From the NCBI GenBank assembly GCA_041645495.1, contig JBAZPZ010000071.1, positions 1 to 10,321 of the forward strand: a DNA stretch of 10,321 bases, given 5' to 3'. Shown here piece after piece: positions 1 through 7,221 of the stretch. The notes under the pieces were generated by a model, which was not told where the DNA came from, ran no database searches, and worked only from the letters and a program-made list of their open reading frames with translations. Each line of letters opens with the position of its first letter. The first letter of the stretch is position 1. Made by a program: the position numbers and the translations under genes. The stretch comes from 0-14-0-20-45-22 sp041645495. GTDB taxonomy: Bacteria; Fidelibacterota; UBA2242.

Positions 1-305
1 TACGCGCCGAGTTTGAGCGCCTGCTCGACCTTATCTTCATCGCGAAAGCCGGAAATCATGATCGCCATCAGGTCGGGATTGATTTTCTTCAGTTCGGTCA
101 TCGTCGTGATTCCGTCCATTTCCGGCATCATCATGTCGATAAACGCAATATCGTATTTTCTTTTCAGGAGTTCCTGAATGGCCTTTCTCCCGCGATCTGT
201 CGGAAAAATATCCAGACCGGTTTCTTCGAAAATTTGCTGAAAACTGGTCAGTATTTCCGGTTCATCATCGATCACCATTATTTTTATCTGCCTTCCGGTG
301 TTCAT
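1..305 (-). CDS. Response regulator receiver domain protein, 3' end cut by window edge
   Basis: The visible part is 101 codons of a CheY-like receiver domain, which accepts phosphate from a histidine kinase. Seen in the sequence: an N-terminal beta strand ending in the acidic pair D13-D14 (VIDDEPE), the likely phosphoacceptor D57 in FIDMMMPEMDG, and the switch serine S85 in MISGF. The conserved lysine of the KP motif would lie beyond the left edge. ATG is at 303-305, with an AAGGAG ribosome site at 312-317, six bases upstream. Only 28 bases separate it from the secretin stop and no terminator is visible there, so it is probably co-transcribed with the pilus genes. It could be a single-domain regulator or the N-terminus of a larger protein such as a PilR/NtrC-type activator; the output domain is not visible. 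Its receiver identity is secure, its role in pilus control is inferred from position. Confidence 0.93.
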   Translation of the reverse strand, partial: MNTGRQIKIMVIDDEPEILTSFQQIFEETGLDIFPTDRGRKAIQELLKRKYDIAFIDMMMPEMDGITTMTELKKINPDLMAIMISGFRDEDKVEQALKLGA

Positions 306-333
306 GGCATTCTCCTTACTAATCTAATCAAAT

Positions 334-1707
334 TTATTTTTTGTTCTCTTTTTCGGAATCGAATTTTTGAAGTCGTTCATAAGCGTCGTCCGATAGCCGG
401 TTTTCCGGTTGCAACGCATTGGCTTCCATCTCGTTCGTCACGATGATCGGCGTGATGAACACGACGAGTTCCGTCTTGACTTTTTGGTGAATATTACTGC
501 GAAATAAAAAGCCGATCAGCGGAATAGAGCCGAGCAATGGAACTTTGCTGACGGTTGTAGTCTCAGATTCGCGCATCAGCCCGCCAATAACGATCGTCTT
601 TCCGTTGCCGACTTTCACACGCGTATTGGCTTTCCGCGTCGCAATAATCGGTACACCGTCTGGCGTCGAGCCGTTCTGATAGTCCGCGTTCGGTCGCAGT
701 TCGATCGTGATCGTCTGATCGTTGTTGACGTGCGGTTTGACAACCAGCCGAACAGTCGCCGATTTGAACTCGTATGAAGTGATTCCATACTGATTCAAGA
801 CTTTATACGGAATCTGATCGCCGACTTCGATTTCCGCCTCCTGATTATCCAGCGTGACTAAATACGGACGACTTAGCACATTCAGGTCGTAATCGGTTTG
901 AAGCGCGTGCAAAACAGCATCGAGATGAACGTTGAGGATTCCAACTCCGAGACCGATTCCCTTCGGGAGGACCTGACTCCACGGATTTCCGCTTCCATCG
1001 AGATACTGCGACGAACCGGTTTGTCCGCTGGAAGTCGATTGGCGCAGATCGAACTTCGTGGCGATTTTATCGTTAGAACTCAACAGATTTGGATCTTTCC
1101 AGAGGAATTCGATGCCTGCCTCGTTGTTTTTTGTCAGCGCGATCTCCGCAATCACCGCCTGAATAAAAATCTGCGGCGTCGGGCGGTCGAGGTCTTTGAT
1201 AATTCCTTCGATCACTGCCAGAGCCTCCGGATTGTCCCGAACGATCAGCGAATTTGTGCGGGCATCAGCGATAACAGCACCGACAGATGGCGTCACAATT
1301 TTCACCAGAATTTCCTGAAGTTTGGCGGCTTCCGAGTACTGACAGACAATTTTCCTGACGACCGTTTGACGCATAATTTTAGACAAGTCGCTGACCATGA
1401 ACACATCGACGCCTTCGATTTTCCGATAGCCAAGCCCATTGGACTCCATGATCACCGAAATGGCGTCCTCCGCAGACACTTCATTCAGATTGACGGATAC
1501 TTTTCTATCCTGAATGGACGGATCGACGACGAACTTGATGCCGGTTTTGGCTTCGAGCGTTTTCAGGACGTTCGTAATAGAAACGTCTTTCAAATTCAAT
1601 GAAACCGTCGTCGCCGTTTCATCGACTTTTGACGCTTCCTGAGCGAAAACCGGTAAAGCAATTGCCGTGACAAGTAATAATATCCAAAAAACTGATTTTC
1701 GTTTCAT
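334..1707 (-). CDS. pilQ: PilQ-type outer-membrane secretin, short form without AMIN domains
   Basis: This protein of 457 residues should form the multimeric outer-membrane channel through which the pilus fibre passes. Residues 1-22 look like a Sec signal peptide (two basic residues, hydrophobic core, VFA cleavage). An STN/N0 domain follows (about 33-107, SLNLKDVSITNVLKTLEAKT), then one secretin N1 repeat (about 115-175, with VIADARTNSLIV) and the secretin barrel domain (about 180-425). The barrel has the hallmark VGNGKTIVIGGLM and VPLLGSIPLIGFLF segments and a TELVVFITPIIV end. A hydrophilic tail of about 30 residues closes it. The reading frame opens further upstream with a GTG at 1735-1737, but ATG at 1705-1707 is preferred: it starts the signal peptide directly and has AGGA at 1714-1717 six bases upstream. 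Proteobacterial PilQ is often around 700 residues, so this one is compact. It lies 26 bases after pilP. Confidence 0.95.
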   Translation of the reverse strand: MKRKSVFWILLLVTAIALPVFAQEASKVDETATTVSLNLKDVSITNVLKTLEAKTGIKFVVDPSIQDRKVSVNLNEVSAEDAISVIMESNGLGYRKIEGVDVFMVSDLSKIMRQTVVRKIVCQYSEAAKLQEILVKIVTPSVGAVIADARTNSLIVRDNPEALAVIEGIIKDLDRPTPQIFIQAVIAEIALTKNNEAGIEFLWKDPNLLSSNDKIATKFDLRQSTSSGQTGSSQYLDGSGNPWSQVLPKGIGLGVGILNVHLDAVLHALQTDYDLNVLSRPYLVTLDNQEAEIEVGDQIPYKVLNQYGITSYEFKSATVRLVVKPHVNNDQTITIELRPNADYQNGSTPDGVPIIATRKANTRVKVGNGKTIVIGGLMRESETTTVSKVPLLGSIPLIGFLFRSNIHQKVKTELVVFITPIIVTNEMEANALQPENRLSDDAYERLQKFDSEKENKK

Positions 1708-1733
1708 TTTGTATCCTGCTTTCAATATCCGGT

Positions 1734-2279
1734 TCACTCGATTTCCGGCGCTTTCAACACGATTTGATTGCTGGGTGAATTCAGCCGCACGCCACTTTTG
1801 GAGATTTCACTGATCCGGAATCCTTTGATCACGTCTCCCACGCGATACACTTCTCCGTCGATAATGGCCATCGGACTCTTTTTATCGAAGATGATTCCTT
1901 CCAGATGAATTTTCGGAAGTTCGGGCTTTGGAGGTTCTTTCGGTTTCTGTGGCCCGGATTTGATCGTTTTTCCTTTTTCCCGATCGTCGATCGGCCGGCG
2001 CGCCGATGAAAAACCGAACGGATCCCGCACTCGCGCCAGGTCCATGTGATTCAACGAATCGCCGATAACCGGACTTTCGCCGTCTTTTTCAAATTCCAGT
2101 ATTTCACGAATCGCCTGATCGATCTGATCTAAATCCTTTAAAGAATTCACCTCGATCGTCGTAACCAATGTCGCTTTCTCGCTCGGATCTTTCGGGATGA
2201 CCACTTTTGTCAGCAATAAACCGGCTAACCCGACAACGAGATTAATCAAAAGGATAACTTTTATTTTACTTCCTTTCAT
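1734..2279 (-). CDS. pilP: PilP/GspC-like pilus alignment protein, membrane-anchored
   Basis: PilP links the inner-membrane PilN-PilO complex to the periplasmic N0 domain of the secretin. The 181-residue product has one N-terminal hydrophobic segment (about residues 8-28), a charged helical region, the RDPFGF motif at 85-90, a lysine- and proline-rich linker (about 107-123), and a C-terminal beta domain of the PilP/GspC homology-region type (about 124-178: LEGIIFD, AIIDGEVYRVGDVIKGF). There is no cysteine in the protein, so it cannot be the lipoprotein that canonical PilP is; it resembles GspC in being anchored by a transmembrane helix. ATG at 2277-2279 lies two bases after the pilO stop, which implies translational coupling. 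An in-frame TTG at 2295-2297 is less likely because it lies inside pilO and adds six residues before the basic anchor. Assignment rests on domain pattern and on position between pilO and pilQ. Confidence 0.87.
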   Translation of the reverse strand: MKGSKIKVILLINLVVGLAGLLLTKVVIPKDPSEKATLVTTIEVNSLKDLDQIDQAIREILEFEKDGESPVIGDSLNHMDLARVRDPFGFSSARRPIDDREKGKTIKSGPQKPKEPPKPELPKIHLEGIIFDKKSPMAIIDGEVYRVGDVIKGFRISEISKSGVRLNSPSNQIVLKAPEIE

Positions 2280-2281
2280 AA

Positions 2282-2869
2282 TCAGGACATGATACAATAA
2301 ACGGTTACGTTGTAAATGAGATTCGACGGGTCTTGCGAATTGTAATCGATCTTAAAAGAATTGATCAGCAACCAGTAATGTGACGTTTCCAGATTTTTTA
2401 AAAAGGTTAAAAATTTCGAATAATTGCCCTGAAATCGGATGACTATCGGTTGTTTGATATATTTCCCGAGGATTTTTCCGTCCTCCTGAAGCGGATCGAT
2501 AGCGCTCAGCTGGACGCCGGATTTATCGACAATCCAGTTGACTTCGGAAAGAACTGCGGAAAGGTTTTTTTTCTCTGCGATTTTCGCGGTGAAATTCTTT
2601 TCGAGAATCTGGTTCCGTTGAACCTTCGCCGATAAACCCGTCAACGCCTTTTCAACGTCTGTCGAACGAATGCGTAAATAAATATTATCGAGGCTTTCTT
2701 TCTGCAGACGCAGTTCTTCGTACCGTTTCAATTGGGGTTTGATAATCAGAATATTCACTCCGGCAACCGTCATCGAATACAATAAAATCGCCAATAGCAT
2801 CCAGTGAATCTTGAAAAGATTTTTATACACGGAGGCGTTTTTCAATTGTCTGACGTCGTCTTTCTTCAT
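2282..2869 (-). CDS. pilO: PilO pilus alignment protein
   Basis: PilO is a bitopic inner-membrane protein that pairs with PilN and connects to PilP. The product has 195 residues: a short cytoplasmic N-terminus, one transmembrane helix (about 23-43), a periplasmic coiled-coil region rich in K, E, L and R (about 46-106), and a C-terminal ferredoxin-like domain (about 107-195). The last carries the family pattern FQGNYSKFLTFLKNLE, with hydrophobic strands after it. Length and layout match PilO, which is usually near 200 residues. The ATG at 2867-2869 overlaps the pilN stop in a four-base ATGA, so translation is probably coupled; only a weak GGAA ribosome site precedes it. Sequence conservation in this family is low, so the call relies on topology, the motif and the intact pilM-N-O-P-Q order. 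Confidence 0.9.
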   Translation of the reverse strand: MKKDDVRQLKNASVYKNLFKIHWMLLAILLYSMTVAGVNILIIKPQLKRYEELRLQKESLDNIYLRIRSTDVEKALTGLSAKVQRNQILEKNFTAKIAEKKNLSAVLSEVNWIVDKSGVQLSAIDPLQEDGKILGKYIKQPIVIRFQGNYSKFLTFLKNLETSHYWLLINSFKIDYNSQDPSNLIYNVTVYCIMS

Positions 2870-3462
2870 GATATTCCGATGACAAAGGACATGATGGGAG
2901 TCGTTCCTTTTTTCCCGATCCGGCTTTCGAATATATCCACACGCTGAAAACCGTTCATAAAACTCTCCGACTGTTCCAGCGTTTTTTTAAAAATGTTCAA
3001 TTGATTGATATCCGGCTTCCGCGAATCGATCACCGTATAGCCGGTGAGCCGGATTTGTTCTTTTTGTTTTCCCTTTGCGGGCGCGGTTTCGACACTGATC
3101 TCTTCGAGCCGGATGTTAGCCGGCATCATATTCGACAAAGCGATCATTTTAGAAAGCCAAACCGACGGTCTGTTTTGTTGTTGCAGGTAAATATTCGTTT
3201 TCGTGGTCAATTCTTCCTTGTTTTGGTAGAGCTGGCGGATTCGCTCCAACTTCGGATTCAGGACACCGACCTCTGCGGAAATCTTCCGGATTTCTTTCTG
3301 ATAAACAGATGAAATGAACAGATTCGTCCGATAGACATAAAACAGCGTGCTGAGCGAGAATATCCACACAACCACGTAAAGAGCCGTCACCGAAAAGCGA
3401 ATGCGTTTCTGTTTTTTTCGGATGGCGGTGTTGCCCAGCAGATTGATACGAATGAACTGCAT
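2866..3462 (-). CDS. pilN: PilN pilus alignment protein
   Basis: PilN docks the cytoplasmic PilM to the membrane through its N-terminal tail and forms heterodimers with PilO in the periplasm. The 198-residue product starts MQFIRINLL, which contains the INLL element that inserts into PilM in this family (here followed by G instead of the common P). A basic stretch (KKQKRIR) precedes one transmembrane helix at about 24-45. A coiled coil follows (about 55-95), then a C-terminal alpha/beta domain (about 100-198: WLSKMIALSNMMPANIRLEEI, then IRLTGYTVIDSR). The start at 3460-3462 is three bases after the pilM stop, with GGGAG in the end of pilM as ribosome site. Its separation from PilM marks the system as type IVa-like, since type II secretion fuses these functions in GspL. 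Confidence 0.93.
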   Translation of the reverse strand: MQFIRINLLGNTAIRKKQKRIRFSVTALYVVVWIFSLSTLFYVYRTNLFISSVYQKEIRKISAEVGVLNPKLERIRQLYQNKEELTTKTNIYLQQQNRPSVWLSKMIALSNMMPANIRLEEISVETAPAKGKQKEQIRLTGYTVIDSRKPDINQLNIFKKTLEQSESFMNGFQRVDIFESRIGKKGTTPIMSFVIGIS

Positions 3463-3465
3463 CTG

Positions 3466-4521
3466 TCAATCTCCCACCACGAGACCGAGCGCCGTCGTGA
3501 AATAAAGCCCGTCGTTTCCATCAATGTTTTTGGGAACGCTTTCTATTCGGTCGGAGTTGAGCGGATTCCAGAGATCGACCGGCACTTTCAAGGTCATCGC
3601 CAGCAAAAAATCCAGATTCTTAAGCAATGCGCCGCCGCCAGTCAGAAGAACGCGGCTGATCGGCTCCTCGCCGTATAAAATTTGATAATAAACATCGGCT
3701 TTTTTCACTTCGTCTGTCAACCGGTTGACCAGGTCAAAAATGGCTGTTTTCCAATCAAATCCTTGCGGTTCCTCTGGTTTACTGTCTGTTTTGAGATAGT
3801 GAAAAGCGTTAGTCACTTTTTGTATCTCCGCGTCGAAAAATGACGTGTGATGTTTTCGCTCGATTGTCCGGGTCAGTGTGTTTCCGCCGATGGCAACGGA
3901 ACCAAAATAAGGAAAATGGGACGGATGGAGAATCATGATCGTCGTCTGTTCCGCTCCGATATTCAGCACGGCGATTGTCTTTTCCGGAGGTGGTTCCAAA
4001 GCGACAAAACAGTTATAAACCGCTACGGCACTGATATCGACATTGTCCGGCTCCAGATGGTTTCGGTTCAGGATTTCCAGATGACGTTTCATTTCGGACG
4101 ACGGAACAAGCCCGACGATAACAGACTGTTTGTTCGCTGTTTTATCCGTTTCGATCACATGAAAATCGAACTCGACATCGTCAGCGCTGATCGGGATCAG
4201 ACTTTCCAGATTGAACCGGATAGCCGATTTCAGTTCGTCTTCCTGCAAAACGGGAAGTTCCATCTGCCGGATAAAACTGTTGGCGCTGGAAAAGGTCGTC
4301 CGGACTTTTTTCACGCCGCCCTTAATTTCTTTCAGTAATTCGCGGATTGCCTGTACGACAACCGTATCGTTCATGTCTTCCGGTTTGTTCAATTTGCGGC
4401 TTTGGTACAGATCGATAAATCCGAGATTTTCGATTTGTAGTTTCTTGCCTTTTTTCAGGGCAATGGACTTGATGACATTGCTACCGATATCGAGCCCGAT
4501 TATTTTCTTCTCTGCAAACAT
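3466..4521 (-). CDS. pilM: PilM actin-like ATPase of the pilus alignment complex
   Basis: PilM is a cytoplasmic protein of the actin/FtsA fold that binds the PilN tail and is thought to couple the alignment complex to the PilB and PilC motor. The 351-residue product shows the family's nucleotide-binding elements: phosphate-1 GLDIGS at 9-14, phosphate-2 AVLNIGAEQTTIMI at 184-197, and the adenosine motif VLLTGGGALLKNL at 291-303. The SHS2-type subdomain is marked by the PilM pattern ELPVLQEDELKSAIRFNLE and the VDISAVAVYN segment. Two adjacent ATG codons (4522-4524 and 4519-4521) are possible starts. I chose the second because AGG at 4528-4530 is six bases from it and only three from the first. 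The frame opens about 43 codons further upstream inside the previous gene, but that extension resembles nothing and precedes the natural N-terminus. Confidence 0.95.
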   Translation of the reverse strand: MFAEKKIIGLDIGSNVIKSIALKKGKKLQIENLGFIDLYQSRKLNKPEDMNDTVVVQAIRELLKEIKGGVKKVRTTFSSANSFIRQMELPVLQEDELKSAIRFNLESLIPISADDVEFDFHVIETDKTANKQSVIVGLVPSSEMKRHLEILNRNHLEPDNVDISAVAVYNCFVALEPPPEKTIAVLNIGAEQTTIMILHPSHFPYFGSVAIGGNTLTRTIERKHHTSFFDAEIQKVTNAFHYLKTDSKPEEPQGFDWKTAIFDLVNRLTDEVKKADVYYQILYGEEPISRVLLTGGGALLKNLDFLLAMTLKVPVDLWNPLNSDRIESVPKNIDGNDGLYFTTALGLVVGD

Positions 4522-4528
4522 CATTGAC

Positions 4529-5476
4529 CTAAAATTGATTTCTCCATGTGCCTTTGACCCGGCGCTTTTCCCAATCGAAATTCTCCTCTGCCGTGAATCC
4601 CGGCGGATAGTGATAATATTTATCGCTTCCCTGATCATCCACCATAACACCGCTTCTCAAAATGACTTTAGTGGCGATGATGGGACCCGAAATCGCTTGA
4701 CCTTTAAAATCCACGATCCCGTTCGAGTAAACAGCGCCATTGATCATCAGATTCGGATTTCCACCAATCTCGGAGGTATGCGCGGTGTCGCCGGAAACCA
4801 GCGCTGGATAATATATCGTCGTATCGGGAATTAATTGAGCATTGATCGTTACTAAACCGACAAATTTGACGCTTCCTGTCACAATTAGCGTTCCATTCAG
4901 GACGGTTTCGTTTTTCATCGTCACGTCGCCATTGACGTAGTGAATGCCGGGCGGCATTACACCCGTGAAGGAAATATCGCCGGTGTAGTAATAATTTGCG
5001 TGAGAAATGTAATAGGACAGATCGACCTGCGGCATTTGAGTATAGGTCTGAATATCATGTCCATTCAAGTTTTCCAAATAGAAATTACTCGTGTCCAAAG
5101 CGGTTCGATAGGAAACGATGTGGTTAAATGGATGATCCTGAAACAAATTAACCTGTAATGTTCTCTCGGCAGAACCGGAAGTCCCGGTTGCTCGGAGAAT
5201 GTTGGTGACTGTGTCAAATTCGACCGTTACAGTGTCCGTTGAAAACGTACCAAAACCATCGGCGCCATGATTAATCCGCCATAGCGCGATGTTCAAGCCG
5301 CTTTCAGCTCGATAGAAAGCGCGGGTCCGATGGTACTGTTTGGCGCTTAACATGGATTCCTGCGACGCCAGAGTCAAAAAAGCCGTCCCGACGATCGTCA
5401 GAATCAGGAAGAAAACCAGCACCATACCCAGAATACTTCCGTCTTCAGACTTGATCTTTGTCATCAATCGTTTCAT
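4529..5476 (-). CDS. PilX/GspK-like minor pilin with a beta-solenoid-like C-terminal domain
   Basis: The 315-residue product begins with a PilX-type prepilin N-terminus: a basic leader ending EDG at 11-13, then a hydrophobic helix (about 15-36) and the AFYRAESGLNIALWRI helix (53-68) typical of PilX N-domains. Cleavage by PilD is expected after G13. Mature position 5 is methionine, not the usual glutamate, a property shared with GspK-like tip pseudopilins. The rest is unusual: roughly residues 177-280 read as short repeated strands (GIHYVNGDVTMKN, GTLIVTGSVKFVG, LMINGAVYSNGIVDFKG), suggesting a parallel beta-solenoid or bactofilin-like fold. Several aromatic residues lie at 155-164 and 287-302. 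ATG at 5474-5476 overlaps the pilD stop as ATGA; the frame is open about 68 codons further upstream but that is pilD sequence in another frame. Role at the fibre tip or in adhesion is inferred. Confidence 0.85.
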   Translation of the reverse strand: MKRLMTKIKSEDGSILGMVLVFFLILTIVGTAFLTLASQESMLSAKQYHRTRAFYRAESGLNIALWRINHGADGFGTFSTDTVTVEFDTVTNILRATGTSGSAERTLQVNLFQDHPFNHIVSYRTALDTSNFYLENLNGHDIQTYTQMPQVDLSYYISHANYYYTGDISFTGVMPPGIHYVNGDVTMKNETVLNGTLIVTGSVKFVGLVTINAQLIPDTTIYYPALVSGDTAHTSEIGGNPNLMINGAVYSNGIVDFKGQAISGPIIATKVILRSGVMVDDQGSDKYYHYPPGFTAEENFDWEKRRVKGTWRNQF

Positions 5477-6243
5477 TGCAAACCCGCCCATTTTAAATAG
5501 AATGATAAAATTTGCTCGCCCCATACGAGCGTGATAAACGTCCCGCCAGCCAAAAACGGCGCGAACGGGAGCCGCTCTTCGATCCGCACTTTCTTGAGAA
5601 AGATAAAAACGATTCCGACGGTTGCCGAGAGAAAGAAACTCAGGAACAAGTTCAGAAACAGCCGACTCAATCCAAGGCACAGTCCTGTCATTGCCGTCAG
5701 TTTTACATCGCCGAATCCGACGGCATCTTTTCTGAAAACCGCCTTTCCGACAAACGACAGAACCAGCATCAGAAAACCGGCGATGAAGCCGCTTATTAAA
5801 CTATCGATCAATCTTTTCGGATCGAATAGCGCGATAATCATCAAAAATACAAGCACGCCAAAAATCACGACAGGATTCGGGATTTTCATAAATTCCAGAT
5901 CGACAAACGACGCGACGAGCAGGATCATCATTAAAATTGAATAGAGCCAAAATTCTCCGCTAAATCCGTATGTCAGATAAAAAATCACGGGAATTGCTCC
6001 GGACGCGAGTTCGACGAAAAAATACCGGCATGGAATTTTCCATCCGCAGAAACGGCATTTGCCACTGAGATACAGATAACTCACAATCGGAATGTTGTCA
6101 AAGACGAAAATGAAACGTCCGCAGTGCGGGCAAGTCGAGCGCGGAAAAAACAGGGATATTTTCCTTGGTACACGGTAGATGACGACATTCAGGAAACTCC
6201 CGAAAATCGCCCCGATTACAAAAAGGAAAATTCCGATCATCAT
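5473..6243 (-). CDS. pilD: Prepilin peptidase PilD (leader peptidase/N-methyltransferase)
   Basis: PilD is the inner-membrane aspartic protease that removes the short basic leaders of prepilins and, in this family, methylates the new N-terminal residue. The 256-residue polytopic protein begins with the GSFLNVVIYRVP segment. It has the zinc-binding tetracysteine pair C38/C41 and C63/C66 flanking DNIPIVSYL, as in bifunctional peptidases. The catalytic aspartates are D115 (SFVDLEFMKIPN) and D179 (GFGDVKLTA). About seven or eight hydrophobic helices are visible. Two adjacent ATG codons open the gene; the first (6241-6243) is chosen because AGGA at 6252-6255, inside the end of the preceding minor-pilin gene, is eight bases away. 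It lies three bases after that gene and between minor pilin genes, so it probably processes all four pilin-like proteins encoded here. Confidence 0.96.
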   Translation of the reverse strand: MMIGIFLFVIGAIFGSFLNVVIYRVPRKISLFFPRSTCPHCGRFIFVFDNIPIVSYLYLSGKCRFCGWKIPCRYFFVELASGAIPVIFYLTYGFSGEFWLYSILMMILLVASFVDLEFMKIPNPVVIFGVLVFLMIIALFDPKRLIDSLISGFIAGFLMLVLSFVGKAVFRKDAVGFGDVKLTAMTGLCLGLSRLFLNLFLSFFLSATVGIVFIFLKKVRIEERLPFAPFLAGGTFITLVWGEQILSFYLKWAGLQ

Positions 6244-6246
6244 TTG

Positions 6247-6768
6247 TCAGTTCCTAAAAAAAACGTTTTGACGACCCGTAAGCGAATGCCCGGATTCGCT
6301 CATTGCCAGATGAATGTTCACACAGCAACTCGAATCCGCCAAATAGGTCTTGGTAAATAACAATGTATCGATCTTATCGACGACGAACCGAACCTTTGTC
6401 CCGCCTTGCGTGTTCAGGACAAAGTCCCGCTGACCCTTGAAATAGACGACCGTTCGCTCCGGGATTTTCAATTTGATACAGGTTCCGTTCGAGGCAATCG
6501 GACCGGAATCGGTTTTTGAGGAATCTTCATAAACAAACGATTGGTTGGCGTTTGCTTCCCGAACATTATTCGTCAGCATTTCCATCAGAAACGCCAAATC
6601 TCGTTGAAGTCCCGCTTGCTTCATACCTTTGATGAAATATTGATTTGTAGCGATCGTCATATTGCCTATGACGATCACAAGAATGGACGAAATGACGATG
6701 GCGATGCTGAGTTCCACCAGCGTAAAACCGTGATCATTTGCGTCGCTGAATTTCATTCTTCTAATCAT
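6247..6768 (-). CDS. PilW/GspJ-like minor prepilin
   Basis: This 173-residue product has a class III prepilin signal: leader MIRRMKFSDANDHG cut after G14, then FTLVELSIAIVISSI with phenylalanine at +1 and glutamate at +5, and a hydrophobic N-terminal helix of about 20 residues. The body (mature length about 159) includes a long amphipathic helix (QAGLQRDLAFLMEMLTNNVRE) and beta-rich sequence, the general layout of PilW and GspJ. It contains three cysteines, two adjacent (SSCC near the C-terminus) and one in GTCIKL, which could form a disulfide. The ATG at 6766-6768 overlaps the preceding gene by eight bases; a second ATG at 6754-6756 would give a ten-residue leader and is also possible. No strong ribosome site precedes either, so coupling to the previous gene is likely. 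The family label is by position and N-terminus only. Confidence 0.82.
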   Translation of the reverse strand: MIRRMKFSDANDHGFTLVELSIAIVISSILVIVIGNMTIATNQYFIKGMKQAGLQRDLAFLMEMLTNNVREANANQSFVYEDSSKTDSGPIASNGTCIKLKIPERTVVYFKGQRDFVLNTQGGTKVRFVVDKIDTLLFTKTYLADSSCCVNIHLAMSESGHSLTGRQNVFFRN

Positions 6769-7207
6769 TCCAGTATTCAGTCAAAACCGTCGATAAACGT
6801 ATAGAGTAAGTTGTTTTTCCGGGAATCGAAACCGTCACCGTAACGTTTTTATAATCTTCAGTAATACCATCCATGTCTGCTCCACCGACGCCATCGCGCG
6901 GATCATCGACCGCCGATACGGATGTCGTCCGGTACCCGACCTTATCCGAAAGCATAACACTCGTGTTGGTCTCGGTCAGACTATCGGAAAGCGCCGAATA
7001 GGCGTACCGATTCGTGTTTTCCAATCGGTCTATCGCTGTCAGTAGAGCCAAACGTCGATACCGTTCTTCGTTCAAATACCGATCACCGCCGTAGAAAAAC
7101 TGCAACCCGCCGATCATAACGACTATCGACAGGAAAACGGCGATGGACACTTCGATGAGTGTCATGCCGTCTTCCTGTTCGATTTGTCGTATAGCGAGGT
7201 TCAACAT
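6761..7207 (-). CDS. PilV/GspI-like minor prepilin
   Basis: The 148-residue product carries a prepilin signal: leader MLNLAIRQIEQEDG cut after G14, then MTLIEVSIAVFLSIVVM with methionine at +1 (which PilD enzymes accept) and glutamate at +5. The hydrophobic helix is followed by QFFYGGDRYLNEERYRRLALLTAIDRLENT, an amphipathic helix continuing the pilin stalk, and a small globular part ending in strands (VTVTVSIPG, YSIRLSTVLTEYW). Size and TLIEV resemble PilV and GspI, small minor pilins that help prime fibre assembly. ATG at 7205-7207 has the ribosome site AGAGGA at 7215-7220, seven bases away. It is the first gene after the terminator that follows the major pilin, so its expression depends on read-through or on an unseen promoter inside the pilin gene. 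Confidence 0.83.
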   Translation of the reverse strand: MLNLAIRQIEQEDGMTLIEVSIAVFLSIVVMIGGLQFFYGGDRYLNEERYRRLALLTAIDRLENTNRYAYSALSDSLTETNTSVMLSDKVGYRTTSVSAVDDPRDGVGGADMDGITEDYKNVTVTVSIPGKTTYSIRLSTVLTEYWND

Positions 7208-7214
7208 GGGGTTT

Positions 7215-7220
7215 TCCTCT
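7215..7220 (-). promoter_or_regulatory. Ribosome binding site of the PilV/GspI-like gene, abutting a terminator
   Basis: The AGAGGA element lies seven bases before the ATG at 7205-7207 and starts just after the T-tract of the upstream terminator (7222-7227). There is no room for a promoter between the two, so the message carrying this site must also carry the hairpin unless RNA processing removes it. The last five bases of the hairpin's 3' arm sequence CCTCT (7229-7233) are complementary to AGAGG of this site. Confidence 0.75.
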
Positions 7221-7221
7221 G

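Noticed and set aside
898..1602. Long plus-strand open frame of 234 codons opposite the secretin gene
   Set aside because: It lies wholly antisense to a well-supported secretin, has no recognisable domain, and its composition (rich in D, R, N and F) is that of reverse-strand reading.
3149..3469. Minus-strand frame of 106 codons overlapping pilN
   Set aside because: pilN in the alternative frame has the INLL motif, transmembrane helix and coupling to its neighbours; this one has none.
4211..4834. Plus-strand open frame of 207 codons opposite pilM and the PilX-like gene
   Set aside because: It crosses the junction of two real genes on the other strand and shows no domain or plausible context.
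4522..5680. Upstream extensions of the PilX-like frame (to about 5680) and of pilM (to about 4650)
   Set aside because: The extra residues lie inside the preceding genes, lack homology-like features and come before natural N-termini that have overlap or ribosome-site support.
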